Shown: piece after piece, positions 10,285 to 19,230 of the stretch
Layout of the letters: each line of letters starts with the position of its first letter
Numbering within the stretch: the stretch's first letter is position 1
NCBI GenBank assembly: GCA_001829005.1
Contig: MIAG01000002.1
Location: 626,837-690,836, forward strand
DNA: 64,000 nt
Origin: Sphingobacteriia bacterium RIFOXYC2_FULL_35_18
GTDB lineage: Bacteria; Bacteroidota; Bacteroidia; Chitinophagales; Chitinophagaceae
Direction of reading: 5' to 3'
Program-made: the position numbers and the translations under genes
Notes under the pieces: generated by a model
Told to the model about the DNA's origin: nothing
Seen by the model: the letters and a program-made list of their open reading frames with translations, nothing else
Database searches by the model: none

Positions 10285-10350
10285 GTAGCAAAGTGTTGCA
10301 ATACCCGTAGTAAATCGTTGCGACAATTGTAGCAAACTGTTACAAGCATT
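10285..10350 (-). promoter_or_regulatory. Three tandem 22-bp repeats, candidate activator-binding array
   Basis: Three imperfect direct repeats start with GTAG at 10285, 10307 and 10329 (exact 22-bp period). The shared core is GTAGCAAA-N3-GTTGCAA, with an internal dyad (GCAA-N4-TTGC in unit 1, partly degraded in units 2 and 3). The array lies just upstream of the -33 element of the following minus-strand operon, from roughly -45 to -110, where activators usually bind, and directly after the stop of the TPR/HTH regulator gene. Binding by that regulator is inferred. Confidence 0.6.
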
Positions 10351-10355
10351 GAAAA

Positions 10356-12125
10356 TCAAATAGTTGCAATAAACTCTTCGAGTGAGATACCTGGATAAAA
10401 TGCCTCTACTTTTTTACGAAGGCGATGTATTGAGACCCTTACGCTCTCTGTAGAGATACCAGTTGCAGTTGCGATTTCTTTATTACCCAATTGAAGTTTG
10501 AGTAGTGCAAGTAAGCGTTCATCACTTTGGGTAATTTTGGGTAATTTCTGCTGCAGTCTTTCCCAATAATTCGGAAAAGCTTTTTCAAAATAATCCTTGA
10601 ATTTAAGCCAATCATTTCCGGTAATGATGGTGAAATTGCGTAATAGTTCTTGAGTATCTATTTTTTCATTCTCAGCTAACCGATTCTCGAGCCTTTTAAT
10701 CAGTAAGTTCTTCTCAGCAATGTTATTTACTACCTCGGTTAACTGGTTTTGCGCAAAAAGTATATTCTTTCGGGCTAGCTTAGCTTCAGACTCAGCCAGT
10801 TGATTGCGCTTTTCCAATTGAGTTTGACTCAACACATATTTGAGCCGGTTACGGTTATAAAGCAAAACACTAATCACCCCCAGAAGAAACACTGCACCTA
10901 AAATAACATTACGCCACACTTTTTGACGGTCAATCTCATTCTTCGTTTGAATAACCATGTACTGAATACCCTCATAACTAACTTGGGCTTCAGCCATTTT
11001 AATTTTACTTTCATACTTTCTAGCCTCGAATTTTGTTTTTAAATCCAAAAATTCTTTTTGATAGAAATATGCACTGTCGTACCTACCTATTGCAGCAAAT
11101 GCCTTTATCCCACCTTCTAATGCAGTGCTCATCAAAACCTCCCTTTTACCATTCATAGCTAGTTGGCGAGCTAAACTATACCTATTTGCTGCACTTCTAA
11201 AATCCTTTTTGATATAGTCTATCTTTGCTAGAGCACTCTGCACTAAAGAAACGTCTGCCCATTCTTTATATTGAATACTTGACCGCAAGTTTTGTAGAAG
11301 TATTGTATAGGCTGTATCATATTGTTTTTTTAATATATAAGATCTTGCAATACCCCCCAATGCTATATTTTCCCAAATCTCAAAAAACTCATTATTTAAA
11401 TTTGGAGAATAATTACTCCGGAGCAATTTAATGTACGCAATCTTTTGCCTGATCATTTGATAGAAATAAAAAGCACTATCCGGCATATTCAATTTGATAT
11501 AAGAATCTCCAGCAATATCTAACAAAAGAATGTAATTGTGTAAGTTCAAATCTGGCGTGCGATATATTGAAATACTATGAGCTGAGTATCTGGCGCTACT
11601 TTCATAGTCTTGCATAAACTCATAAGATAAGAAACTTAACTTCTCATAATTGGCATAATTGAATTCCGAAGATACATTACGTTTTTCGTGTATTTCTTTT
11701 GCTTTCAATAAATAATATATCTCTTCTTCAGGATCACATAAACCTCCATATGCAATATACATGTCCGCCAAAAGTTGTTCATCCCCTAATATAGCTGCCT
11801 CTTTTAAAAGTTTCAAACAATACTTTTTACTACTGATTGTATTTTTTATTCCCAAAAAGCGGTACCCATAGAACTGGTATATATATGCCCTTATACGCAA
11901 ACGCCCGTTTAATTTGCGCTGGTTTATTTCGGACACTAATAATAAAAATTTTTCTTTAGTAGGAAACGAATAAATATTAACTATTGCTTCCCCTGCTATT
12001 CTTGTCTGAGAAGTATCCTTGACACCCCAGGCCTTAATTAACTCATCCAAACTCATCGTTTGTTCGTAAGAATATGTCCCTTTCAACAATAGTATTATCA
12101 AATACAATACAATCTTTCTCGTCAT
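10356..12125 (-). CDS. Membrane-tethered TPR sensor with C-terminal HTH
   Basis: This 589-residue protein has an N-terminal signal/anchor segment, an extracytoplasmic helical region of degenerate tetratricopeptide repeats (about 30-390), one transmembrane helix (about 403-423), a cytoplasmic coiled coil rich in Lys/Glu/Gln, and a LuxR/sigma-like helix-turn-helix at about 535-575 (LGNKEIATATGISTESVR). Bacteroidota use this architecture for regulators that sense the periplasm and bind DNA while anchored in the membrane. It is encoded immediately upstream of the 22-bp repeat array and the surface-protein operon, making those the likeliest targets. The ligand is unknown. Confidence 0.8.
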   Translation of the reverse strand: MTRKIVLYLIILLLKGTYSYEQTMSLDELIKAWGVKDTSQTRIAGEAIVNIYSFPTKEKFLLLVSEINQRKLNGRLRIRAYIYQFYGYRFLGIKNTISSKKYCLKLLKEAAILGDEQLLADMYIAYGGLCDPEEEIYYLLKAKEIHEKRNVSSEFNYANYEKLSFLSYEFMQDYESSARYSAHSISIYRTPDLNLHNYILLLDIAGDSYIKLNMPDSAFYFYQMIRQKIAYIKLLRSNYSPNLNNEFFEIWENIALGGIARSYILKKQYDTAYTILLQNLRSSIQYKEWADVSLVQSALAKIDYIKKDFRSAANRYSLARQLAMNGKREVLMSTALEGGIKAFAAIGRYDSAYFYQKEFLDLKTKFEARKYESKIKMAEAQVSYEGIQYMVIQTKNEIDRQKVWRNVILGAVFLLGVISVLLYNRNRLKYVLSQTQLEKRNQLAESEAKLARKNILFAQNQLTEVVNNIAEKNLLIKRLENRLAENEKIDTQELLRNFTIITGNDWLKFKDYFEKAFPNYWERLQQKLPKITQSDERLLALLKLQLGNKEIATATGISTESVRVSIHRLRKKVEAFYPGISLEEFIATI

Positions 12126-12312
12126 AAATATTCATTTTCAACAGATCAGTAGGCTATAGTACCAATTGGCATCTTGGAAGTTTCTTTTTTATCTTCTGAA
12201 CTTGGTACAAATCTAATTGGAGATAAATGCGCAAAATACTTCGTGGAATTATTGTGGATAATTCTACTAAATACATTAGTCATTCATCAAATATAAATGA
12301 AGAATCAACCCA
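12126..12312. other. 187-base intergenic leader of the TPR/HTH regulator gene
   Basis: The stretch holds two TAnnTTTG-like boxes on the minus strand (12288-12295 and 12208-12215), the dyad at 12266-12280, and a 7-bp inverted repeat GTACCAA (12159-12165) / TTGGTAC (12202-12208) that would fold as a long hairpin in a leader transcript. No convincing gene was seen. Confidence 0.45.
12266..12280. promoter_or_regulatory. ACTAA-N5-TTAGT dyad upstream of the TPR/HTH gene
   Basis: The 15-base sequence ACTAAATACATTAGT has the same arms and spacing as the two dyads in front of the XRE/S24 regulator gene (53283-53297 and 53305-53319). As there, it sits just downstream of a minus-strand TAnnTTTG box (here 12288-12295). 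It is a possible third binding site of that regulator, but one match of this length in AT-rich DNA could be chance. Confidence 0.4.
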
Positions 12313-13182
12313 TTAATACCACTTTGCAATACACTTTTTCAAGCTCTCTCTCCAAGGCTTTAATTCCACTCCAAAAACAGTGGATATATCTTGAATATGC
12401 ATGACTGAGTAAGCTGGTCGCTTAGCTGGCGTGGGGAACGCCGATGAGGGGATAGGTAATACTGAACAAGATAGCCCTGCTTCTTCTTTTATTGCTTGTG
12501 CAAATTGAAACCAAGTGATGGCTCCTGCATTGCTGTAATGAAAAATGCCAGCAGCATTGTTTCCATTTAAATGAGATACCACGATTTGCATAATCGCATT
12601 GGCTAAATCAGCGGCATACGTAGGACATCCTTCTTGGTCATTCACCACTTTTATTTCAGGGCGCTCTTTCATTAAGCGCAACATGGTTTTCACAAAATTA
12701 TTTCCATGTGCACTATACACCCAAGATGTGCGAATAATAATAGATGAAGGATTATTGGTTAAAGCCAATTGCTCTCCAATGGCTTTAGTAGCTCCATAAT
12801 AATTGATAGGATCAGTAGGGGTATCAACTTGGTAAGGCGATGTACCGTTACCATTAAAAACATAATCGGTAGAAACAGTAATAAGCTTACAGTTAAACGA
12901 TAAGCAACAAGCAGCAATCTCCCCTACCACTGTTGCATTAATCGTCATTGCAGCTTCTTGATCAGTTTCTGCTTTATCTACCGCTGTATATGCAGCACAA
13001 TTAATAAAATATTGTGGCTTGGTTGCTTCAAAGAATGGATGAATCGTTGAATGATCGGATAAATCTAATTGAGTTCTATCTGTAAAAACAAATTCAAATT
13101 GATTGTCAAATGAAGAAGCCAATTGTTGCAGTTCCCATCCAAGCTGACCATTCTTTCCAGTAACTACAATAATTGGCTTCAT
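12313..13182 (-). CDS. rfbD: dTDP-4-dehydrorhamnose reductase family protein
   Basis: The 289-residue protein is a full-length RmlD-type short-chain dehydrogenase: nucleotide-binding GKNGQLGWEL at the N-terminus, a Thr-Asp-Tyr segment (STDYVFNG), and the catalytic YxxxK (YYGATK). RmlD reduces dTDP-4-keto-rhamnose to dTDP-rhamnose. It is the last gene of a four-gene minus-strand sugar-nucleotide operon, 17 bases after uxs. The other rhamnose genes (rfbA, rfbB, rfbC) are not in the window, so reduction of another 4-keto sugar is also possible. Confidence 0.9.
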   Translation of the reverse strand: MKPIIVVTGKNGQLGWELQQLASSFDNQFEFVFTDRTQLDLSDHSTIHPFFEATKPQYFINCAAYTAVDKAETDQEAAMTINATVVGEIAACCLSFNCKLITVSTDYVFNGNGTSPYQVDTPTDPINYYGATKAIGEQLALTNNPSSIIIRTSWVYSAHGNNFVKTMLRLMKERPEIKVVNDQEGCPTYAADLANAIMQIVVSHLNGNNAAGIFHYSNAGAITWFQFAQAIKEEAGLSCSVLPIPSSAFPTPAKRPAYSVMHIQDISTVFGVELKPWRESLKKCIAKWY

Positions 13183-13199
13183 ATAACAAATGCTAATAA

Positions 13200-14183
13200 T
13201 TATTTCCCAGTATAAAATTCCTTAGGTTGTTTAGACCATTCTTCTTTTGGCAAAGATTTAAAATATTCATAGGTCTTGGCCAAACCTTCTGCCCGCTCTA
13301 CTTTGGGTTCCCAGCCTAAAATAGATTTTGCTTTAGAAATATCTGGCTTTCTTTGTTTGGGATCATCTACTGGTAATTCTTTATAAATGATTTTAACGGA
13401 TGAACCAGTTAGTTTCAATACTTCTTCTGCAAAATCTTTTAAAGTAATTTCATGTGGATTACCAATATTCACTGGCATAGTATAATCGCTCATTAACAAA
13501 CGATAAATGCCTTCAATTAAATCGTCTACATAACAGAATGAACGAGTTTGGCTACCATCTCCAAAAACAGTAAGATCTTCACCACGCAAAGCTTGACCAA
13601 TAAATGCAGGAAGTGCACGACCATCGTTCAGTCGCATTCTAGGACCATAGGTATTGAAAATACGTACAATACGTGTTTCAACACCGTGGAAGGTATAGTA
13701 AGCTCTTGTTATTGATTCCATGAAACGTTTCGCTTCATCATACACACCTCTCGGACCTACTGGATTTACATTGCCCCAATATTCTTCCGTTTGAGGATGC
13801 ACCATCGGATCTCCATAGACTTCACTGGTAGAAGCCACCAACATTCTGGCACCTTTTGCTTTGGCTAATCCCAAACAATTGTGTGTTCCTAATGCACCCA
13901 CTTTTAAAGTTTGTATAGGAATCTTTAAATAATCGATAGGGCTCGCTGGAGATGCAAAATGTAATATATAATCAATGGGCCCAGGAACATGAATGAACTT
14001 GGAAACATCATGATGATAAAATTCAAAATCTTCTAACTTAAAGAGGTGATCAATATTGCGGAGGTCACCTGTAATCAGGTTATCCATTCCCACCACTTTA
14101 AATCCTTCTTTAATAAAACGATCACATAAATGTGAACCTAAAAATCCGGCAGCGCCGGTTATTAAAACGCGTTTTTTAGACAT
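13200..14183 (-). CDS. uxs: UDP-glucuronate decarboxylase (UDP-xylose synthase) family
   Basis: Extended short-chain dehydrogenase of 327 residues with [10 protein letters not shown] for NAD binding, catalytic YDEAK and the family segment [21 protein letters not shown] converts UDP-glucuronate to UDP-xylose through a UDP-4-keto-pentose. The preceding gene encodes UDP-glucose dehydrogenase, which makes its substrate. The frame could start at 14207, but that start overlaps ugd; ATG 14183 places the Rossmann motif at the usual distance and leaves a 10-base gap. A related 4,6-dehydratase is the main alternative, but the motif set favours UXS. Confidence 0.9.
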   Translation of the reverse strand: MSKKRVLITGAAGFLGSHLCDRFIKEGFKVVGMDNLITGDLRNIDHLFKLEDFEFYHHDVSKFIHVPGPIDYILHFASPASPIDYLKIPIQTLKVGALGTHNCLGLAKAKGARMLVASTSEVYGDPMVHPQTEEYWGNVNPVGPRGVYDEAKRFMESITRAYYTFHGVETRIVRIFNTYGPRMRLNDGRALPAFIGQALRGEDLTVFGDGSQTRSFCYVDDLIEGIYRLLMSDYTMPVNIGNPHEITLKDFAEEVLKLTGSSVKIIYKELPVDDPKQRKPDISKAKSILGWEPKVERAEGLAKTYEYFKSLPKEEWSKQPKEFYTGK

Positions 14184-14193
14184 AATAATTTGT

Positions 14194-15495
14194 TTAGTGG
14201 CGTCCAATGCTTTCGTAATGATAGCCCATGTCGGTAATATATTTTACTTCAAATAAGTTTCTTCCATCAAATATGGCTTTGCCCTTCAACAAGCTATCAA
14301 TCACTTCAAAGTCGGGTGTTCTGAACTCACTCCACTCTGTTGCAATAATCAACGCATCTGCATTTTTTAGCGCACCATATTGGCTATCGGCATATTTAAT
14401 TTTATCGCCAATGGTATTTTTAACATTCGGCATTGCTTCAGGATCATAAGCAGTAACCGTTGCGCCTGCAGCAGTTAATGCATCAATCAAATACAAAGCT
14501 GGCGCTTCTCTAATATCATCGGTATTAGGCTTGAATGCCAATCCCCATAAAGCAAAATGCTTTCCTTTTAAATCGCCTTTAAAGTATTTTTCAATTTTAG
14601 GAATCAAGTGTAATTTTTGTGCTTCGTTTACTTCTTCAACCGCTTTCAAAATTTTAAAATCGTAACTCACTTCTTCAGAAGACATGATCAATGCTTGTAC
14701 ATCTTTTGGAAAGCAACTACCCCCATATCCAATACCAGGAAATAAAAAACGTTTACCAATACGATCATCTGATCCAATTCCTCTTCTTACCATATCAACA
14801 TCAGCACCCACTTTTTCGCATAGCTGAGCAATCTCATTCATGAAAGAAATCTTGGTAGCCAAAAAAGAGTTGGCTGCATATTTAGTTAATTCAGCAGATT
14901 TTTCATCCATGAAAATCACCGGATTACCCTGACGTACAAATGGTGCATACAAGTCAGACATCAGCTTTTTTGCACGATCTGATTGTGTTCCAACTACAAC
15001 ACGATCGGGTTTCATAAAATCGTCTACTGCAACACCTTCTCTTAAAAACTCAGGGTTGCTCACTACATCAAATTCACCCTTGTAATTTTCTGCAACAGCA
15101 GCATGAACTTTCGCAGCAGTTCCAACAGGCACGGTACTTTTATCGACCAATACTTTATAATCGGTCATGATTTTACCAAGGTCTTTGGCAACACCTAACA
15201 CATAGCGCAAATCAGCAGCACCACCTTCACCTGGAGGAGTGGGTAAGGCTAAAAATACAATCTCTGCATCTTTAACTCCTTCTGCTAAATTGGTAGTAAA
15301 AGTTAATCGGCCCTCTCTCAAGTTTCTTAGAAATATTTTCTCCAAGCCTGGCTCATAAATAGTGATTTCACCTTTAGAAAGTTTTTCAACTTTTTTCTGG
15401 TCAATGTCAATACAGGTAACTTTATTTCCGGTTTCTGAGAAACAAGTTCCTGTTACTAATCCAACATATCCTGTTCCTACTACTGCAATTTTCAT
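14194..15495 (-). CDS. ugd: UDP-glucose 6-dehydrogenase
   Basis: The 433-residue protein carries [10 protein letters not shown] at the N-terminus (NAD binding), the active-site cysteine motif [10 protein letters not shown], and the C-terminal UDP-binding domain with [17 protein letters not shown]. It oxidises UDP-glucose to UDP-glucuronate in the cytosol, feeding the UDP-glucuronate decarboxylase encoded 10 bases downstream. It starts six bases after the aminotransferase gene, consistent with one operon for surface polysaccharide precursors. Confidence 0.96.
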   Translation of the reverse strand: MKIAVVGTGYVGLVTGTCFSETGNKVTCIDIDQKKVEKLSKGEITIYEPGLEKIFLRNLREGRLTFTTNLAEGVKDAEIVFLALPTPPGEGGAADLRYVLGVAKDLGKIMTDYKVLVDKSTVPVGTAAKVHAAVAENYKGEFDVVSNPEFLREGVAVDDFMKPDRVVVGTQSDRAKKLMSDLYAPFVRQGNPVIFMDEKSAELTKYAANSFLATKISFMNEIAQLCEKVGADVDMVRRGIGSDDRIGKRFLFPGIGYGGSCFPKDVQALIMSSEEVSYDFKILKAVEEVNEAQKLHLIPKIEKYFKGDLKGKHFALWGLAFKPNTDDIREAPALYLIDALTAAGATVTAYDPEAMPNVKNTIGDKIKYADSQYGALKNADALIIATEWSEFRTPDFEVIDSLLKGKAIFDGRNLFEVKYITDMGYHYESIGRH

Positions 15496-15501
15496 AAAAG
15501 A

Positions 15502-16632
15502 TTATTTATTAATAAAGTTTAAAACATGAGTACATATGTAATTTAACTGCTCCTCATTCATTTCTGTATGAATTGGAAGAGAAATTACGGAATTTGTTAA
15601 TTCGTCGGTTACTGGAAGCAAAATTTCTTTTAATCCAAAAGAAGCAAACATATCTTGCTTGTGCCCAGGAACGGGATAATAAATCATTGAAGGGATTTTA
15701 TGCTCCGCTAAATAGGCCACCAAGCCCTCGCGGTCAACCCCCTTTAACTGTAAAGTATATTGATGGTATACATGGGTACTATAACTAGCTACAAATGGTG
15801 TGGTTATTGCTGGATGATTAGCAAATGCCTTATTATAAAAAGCAGCAACAGCCTGCCTTGCAGCGTTATACTGGTCTAATTTTTTAAGCTTAATATTTAA
15901 TACAGCTGCTTGAATAGAATCTAATCTTGAATTACAACCCACCACTTCATGGTAGTATCTTTTTTGTTGGCCATGATTGGCAATCATTTTCATTTGATGA
16001 GCCAATGCATCATCATTGGTAAAAATAGCTCCCCCATCCCCATATGCGCCTAAATTCTTAGAAGGATAAAAGCTGGTTGCTCCAATGGTTCCAATAGTTC
16101 CAGTTTTCTTTTTAGTGCCATCTGAAAAAGTATAATCACAACCAATAGCTTGGGCATTGTCTTCTATCACAAATAAGCCAAACTCTTTGGCAATGGCCAT
16201 AATTTCTTCCATTGGTGCAGCATGTCCATATAAATGGACAGGTACAATGGCTTTTGTTTTAGGAGTAATGGCTTTACGCACCGAAACTGGATCAATGCAA
16301 AAAGTTTGAGGGTCAACTTCTACAAATACAGGGGTCAATTTCAACAATGCCACTACTTCAGTAGTAGCGATATAGGTAAAAGAAGGAGTAATTACTTCAT
16401 CCCCCGGCTGCAATCCCAACGCCATCATAGCAATTTGCAATGCATCGGTTCCGTTTGCACAAGGAATGGTATGCTTTACCTGCAAATATTCTCCTAAAGA
16501 CTGGGTAAATTGTTGAACTGCTTTCCCGTTAATATAAGCTGCTGTATCTAGTACTTCGTGAATGGCAGCATCCACTTCAGGTTTAATAGCAAGGTATTGT
16601 GAATGGGTATCCACCATTTGAATGGGCCGCAT
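15502..16632 (-). CDS. DegT/DnrJ/EryC1/StrS sugar aminotransferase
   Basis: This is a 376-residue PLP enzyme of the sugar aminotransferase family. The PLP lysine lies in SFYPSKNLGAYGDGGA (K192), and the cofactor-binding segments ANGTDALQIA and VIEDNAQAIG are present. Such enzymes aminate a keto-sugar nucleotide for O-antigen, capsule or glycoprotein glycan; sequence texture is closest to WbpE/WlbC-type 3-aminotransferases, but the exact substrate cannot be read. It is first in the operon and has a TAnnTTTG box (16649-16656) just upstream. Confidence 0.9.
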   Translation of the reverse strand: MRPIQMVDTHSQYLAIKPEVDAAIHEVLDTAAYINGKAVQQFTQSLGEYLQVKHTIPCANGTDALQIAMMALGLQPGDEVITPSFTYIATTEVVALLKLTPVFVEVDPQTFCIDPVSVRKAITPKTKAIVPVHLYGHAAPMEEIMAIAKEFGLFVIEDNAQAIGCDYTFSDGTKKKTGTIGTIGATSFYPSKNLGAYGDGGAIFTNDDALAHQMKMIANHGQQKRYYHEVVGCNSRLDSIQAAVLNIKLKKLDQYNAARQAVAAFYNKAFANHPAITTPFVASYSTHVYHQYTLQLKGVDREGLVAYLAEHKIPSMIYYPVPGHKQDMFASFGLKEILLPVTDELTNSVISLPIHTEMNEEQLNYICTHVLNFINK

Positions 16633-16648
16633 AGTAAAAATTTATATG

Positions 16649-16656
16649 CAAAATTA
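16649..16656 (-). promoter_or_regulatory. -7 box of the sugar-nucleotide operon
   Basis: Minus-strand TAATTTTG fits TAnnTTTG and lies 16 bases upstream of ATG 16632. No good TTTG is found at the usual 19-21 base spacing, so support is partial. Confidence 0.4.
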
Positions 16657-16685
16657 CTACAAAATCAACAACAAAGATTTGAGTG

Positions 16686-16693
16686 TACATTTG
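16686..16693 (+). promoter_or_regulatory. -7 box of waaA
   Basis: TACATTTG matches TAnnTTTG and ends seven bases before ATG 16701, predicting a nearly leaderless transcript. The -33 region is not recognisable. Confidence 0.35.
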
Positions 16694-16700
16694 TTCTTGC

Positions 16701-17960
16701 ATGAAATGGGCATACTTTTTATTCATTCGGCTTTATCCTTTAATGGCAAAGCTTTTAGCTCCTTTTAATTCCAAAGCAGCATTATGGGTTAAGGGGAGAA
16801 AAGGGCTGATACAACGTATTGAAACAGCAATGCGAATGAATAAGCAACCCCTTATTTGGATGCATGCTGCTTCCCTTGGAGAATTTGAACAAGGTCTGCC
16901 CGTTGTTGAAGCACTCAAAAAACAATATCCTCAACACCGTTTGTTGGTCACTTTTTTTTCACCATCTGGGTATGAAGTAAGGAAAAATCACCCTTTAGCA
17001 GACTGGGTATTTTATTTACCTATGGACAGCCCTTCCAATGCTGTGGCATTCATTGAAATTGTAAAGCCTTCCATAGCTTTATTTATCAAATATGAATTTT
17101 GGCATTTCTATTTATCCGAATTAAAAAGGCACCAGATTCCAACCTTATTAATTTCAGGAATTTTTAGACCAACTCAATTATTTTTTAAGTGGTATGGAGG
17201 ATTTTACCGAAAGATGTTGTTGAATATCACCCATTTTTTTGTGCAGGATAAGGGTTCTGCTGATTTGCTTAAAGACATCGTTCTTACGAATTGCATCAGT
17301 ATATCTGGAGATACTAGATTTGATAGAGTCCTTACTATTGCAGCAGCCAGAAAAGAATACCCAAGTATTGAAAGGTTTTGCAAAGATGAACCAATTATTG
17401 TTGCGGGAAGTACTTGGAGTGATGACGATAAAGTATTGCAACATTTTACCAAAGTTCATCGAAACGCTAAGTTCATCATAGCACCACATCAAATAAGTGC
17501 AGAAAGACTAGCCGAATGTTTACAGCGTTATCCATCCGCTATATTACTTTCTGAGTATGAAGCTTCAACAGTAAATAAAGAAACTCATTATCAAACTTTG
17601 ATTATTGACAATGTAGGCATGTTGAGTTCATTATACTACTATGCAAGTATCGCATTTATTGGAGGAGGATTCACCAATGAAGGAATTCACAATACAATAG
17701 AAGCAGCGGTATTTGGTAAAGCAGTTGTGTTTGGGCCAGTCTATGAAAAGTATTTAGAAGCAATCGAAATGGTTGAAATAGGTGCAGCGTTTAGTGCAGA
17801 AACAGCACTAGAAATGGAATCTTTATTAGATGATTTATTAAACGATGAGTATAAAAGAATGAATGCAGGAAAGGCTGGCGCGAATTATGTTTCTTTCAAT
17901 GCGGGGGCCTCTGACAAAATTCTTAATTATATTCAGGCAAATCTTCTTTTGACCAATTGA
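16701..17960 (+). CDS. waaA: 3-deoxy-D-manno-octulosonic acid (Kdo) transferase
   Basis: The GT30-family enzyme of 419 residues transfers Kdo from CMP-Kdo to lipid A precursor at the inner membrane. Recognisable are the hydrophobic N-terminal anchor, WMHAASLGEFEQG, FFSPSGYE, KYEFWHFYL, AGSTWSDDD and the C-terminal FIGGGFTNEGIHNTIEAA donor-binding segment. A GTG start 18 bases upstream is possible, but ATG 16701 gives the expected anchor and lies after a promoter box. Its 3' end overlaps the convergent hypothetical gene by 28 bases. Confidence 0.95.
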   Translation: MKWAYFLFIRLYPLMAKLLAPFNSKAALWVKGRKGLIQRIETAMRMNKQPLIWMHAASLGEFEQGLPVVEALKKQYPQHRLLVTFFSPSGYEVRKNHPLADWVFYLPMDSPSNAVAFIEIVKPSIALFIKYEFWHFYLSELKRHQIPTLLISGIFRPTQLFFKWYGGFYRKMLLNITHFFVQDKGSADLLKDIVLTNCISISGDTRFDRVLTIAAARKEYPSIERFCKDEPIIVAGSTWSDDDKVLQHFTKVHRNAKFIIAPHQISAERLAECLQRYPSAILLSEYEASTVNKETHYQTLIIDNVGMLSSLYYYASIAFIGGGFTNEGIHNTIEAAVFGKAVVFGPVYEKYLEAIEMVEIGAAFSAETALEMESLLDDLLNDEYKRMNAGKAGANYVSFNAGASDKILNYIQANLLLTN

Positions 17961-18589
17961 TCAAATAACTGAACTGTAGGGTTTTCTTCAGTCCAACTTA
18001 GCTTCACTTTTAATTCACGTTGGATCCAGTATTGGGCTTCTGGAAAAATATTAAAGCCGTTAATGGTCTTAATGCTTCGTTCGTACATATTTTCATCGCC
18101 CCTAAATAAATGATTGATAAATAAATATCGATCATTTATGCTTATGGCTTTCTTTAAATCGCGAACGGGTGTATCGTCTAACATGGTAGAAACTTCTACA
18201 GCATACTCATTCAAATGCTCATTCATTTCAGGTATATCCAAAGCCAATAACTCATTAATCTCTTTAACCGGCTCCACTGATACTTGCATTTTTGTAGGCT
18301 GATGAATTAAAGTGGGTATGTCGGCATATTCTCCAAAAAGGAATCCAGATGCTTCTTCTTTTTTATTGGATTGCTTGGGGGTACTATGAATAAACTGGGG
18401 CATTTCTAATGGTGCTGAAACAGCTACTTGAGGCATTACAACAGATACTTTTGTTTTGCAACAATTGACGGGCTTAAGCATTTGCAATTCGGCCAATAAT
18501 AATTGGGCCGTAATAGCCAATTTATCTGCATCAGCTTGCTGATGATACTGTTCTTGTAATTTATTTATTAAAGTGCCTACTCTTTCCAT
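17933..18589 (-). CDS. Conserved hypothetical protein
   Basis: The 218-residue soluble protein has no signal peptide or membrane helix. The N-terminal 40 residues look helical; a low-complexity linker follows; the C-terminal part (about 130-218, including INDRYLFINHLFRGDENMYE) is the best conserved-looking block and resembles uncharacterised Bacteroidota proteins. ATG 18589 is preferred to a TTG nine bases upstream. It converges on waaA with a 28-base overlap. No function can be assigned. Confidence 0.7.
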   Translation of the reverse strand: MERVGTLINKLQEQYHQQADADKLAITAQLLLAELQMLKPVNCCKTKVSVVMPQVAVSAPLEMPQFIHSTPKQSNKKEEASGFLFGEYADIPTLIHQPTKMQVSVEPVKEINELLALDIPEMNEHLNEYAVEVSTMLDDTPVRDLKKAISINDRYLFINHLFRGDENMYERSIKTINGFNIFPEAQYWIQRELKVKLSWTEENPTVQLFDQLVKRRFA

Positions 18590-18666
18590 AGGAAGCAATA
18601 CTTTTGGGGGTGACCAAAGGAGCCGTCTAATGGTCTAAAACGAATTTTAAGCTATTTTATTGTTAC

Positions 18667-19230
18667 ATGTTTATAGAACCAAATTTATCAGGAATACGCA
18701 GGGGTTGGATTGAAGTCATTTGTGGCAGCATGTTTAGTGGCAAAACAGAAGAATTAATCAGAAGACTCAAACGCGCAAAGATTGCTAATTTAAAAGTAGA
18801 GATATTTAAACCAGCCGTAGATAAGCGATACGACGAAAATGATGTAGTGAGTCATGATGCCAATGTGATTACTTCTACGCCAATTGAAAATTCGCAGACT
18901 ATTTTATTAATGGCCCAAGACGTTGATGTGGTAGGCATAGACGAAGCACAGTTTTTTGATGCTGAAATAGTATCGGTCTGTGAAAAGCTTGCCTTGAAAG
19001 GTGTAAGAGTTATAGTTGCTGGTTTAGACATGGATTATATGGGTAAACCATTTGGACAAATGCCCAATCTTTTAGCTACTGCAGACTATATTACCAAGCT
19101 GCATGCCATCTGTATGAAATGTGGGAATATTGCCAATATATCCTACAGAAAAACCAGTACCGAAGGACAGGTTTTATTAGGAGAAAAAGAAACCTACGAA
19201 CCGCGTTGTAGAAATTGTTTTAATGAGTAG
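18667..19230 (+). CDS. tdk: Thymidine kinase
   Basis: Class II thymidine kinase of 187 residues, the usual length. It shows the P-loop GSMFSGKT (20-27), the catalytic/Walker B segment GIDEAQFFD, and a zinc-binding lasso with CMKC (149-152) and CRNC (181-184). It phosphorylates thymidine to dTMP in the salvage pathway. The final codons overlap the ccmB start by eight bases, implying co-transcription although the functions are unrelated. Confidence 0.96.
   Translation: MFIEPNLSGIRRGWIEVICGSMFSGKTEELIRRLKRAKIANLKVEIFKPAVDKRYDENDVVSHDANVITSTPIENSQTILLMAQDVDVVGIDEAQFFDAEIVSVCEKLALKGVRVIVAGLDMDYMGKPFGQMPNLLATADYITKLHAICMKCGNIANISYRKTSTEGQVLLGEKETYEPRCRNCFNE

Noticed and set aside
12227..12316. 29-residue plus-strand frame in the gap before the TPR/HTH gene
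   Set aside because: Too short, no membrane or family features, and it overlaps the dyad and promoter boxes of the minus-strand gene.
14184..14207. Longer UDP-glucuronate decarboxylase start
   Set aside because: It overlaps the ugd stop and adds residues before the usual Rossmann motif; ATG 14183 fits the family better.
17178..17492. Antisense frames within waaA
   Set aside because: They lie fully inside a well-conserved Kdo transferase gene and have no recognisable product.
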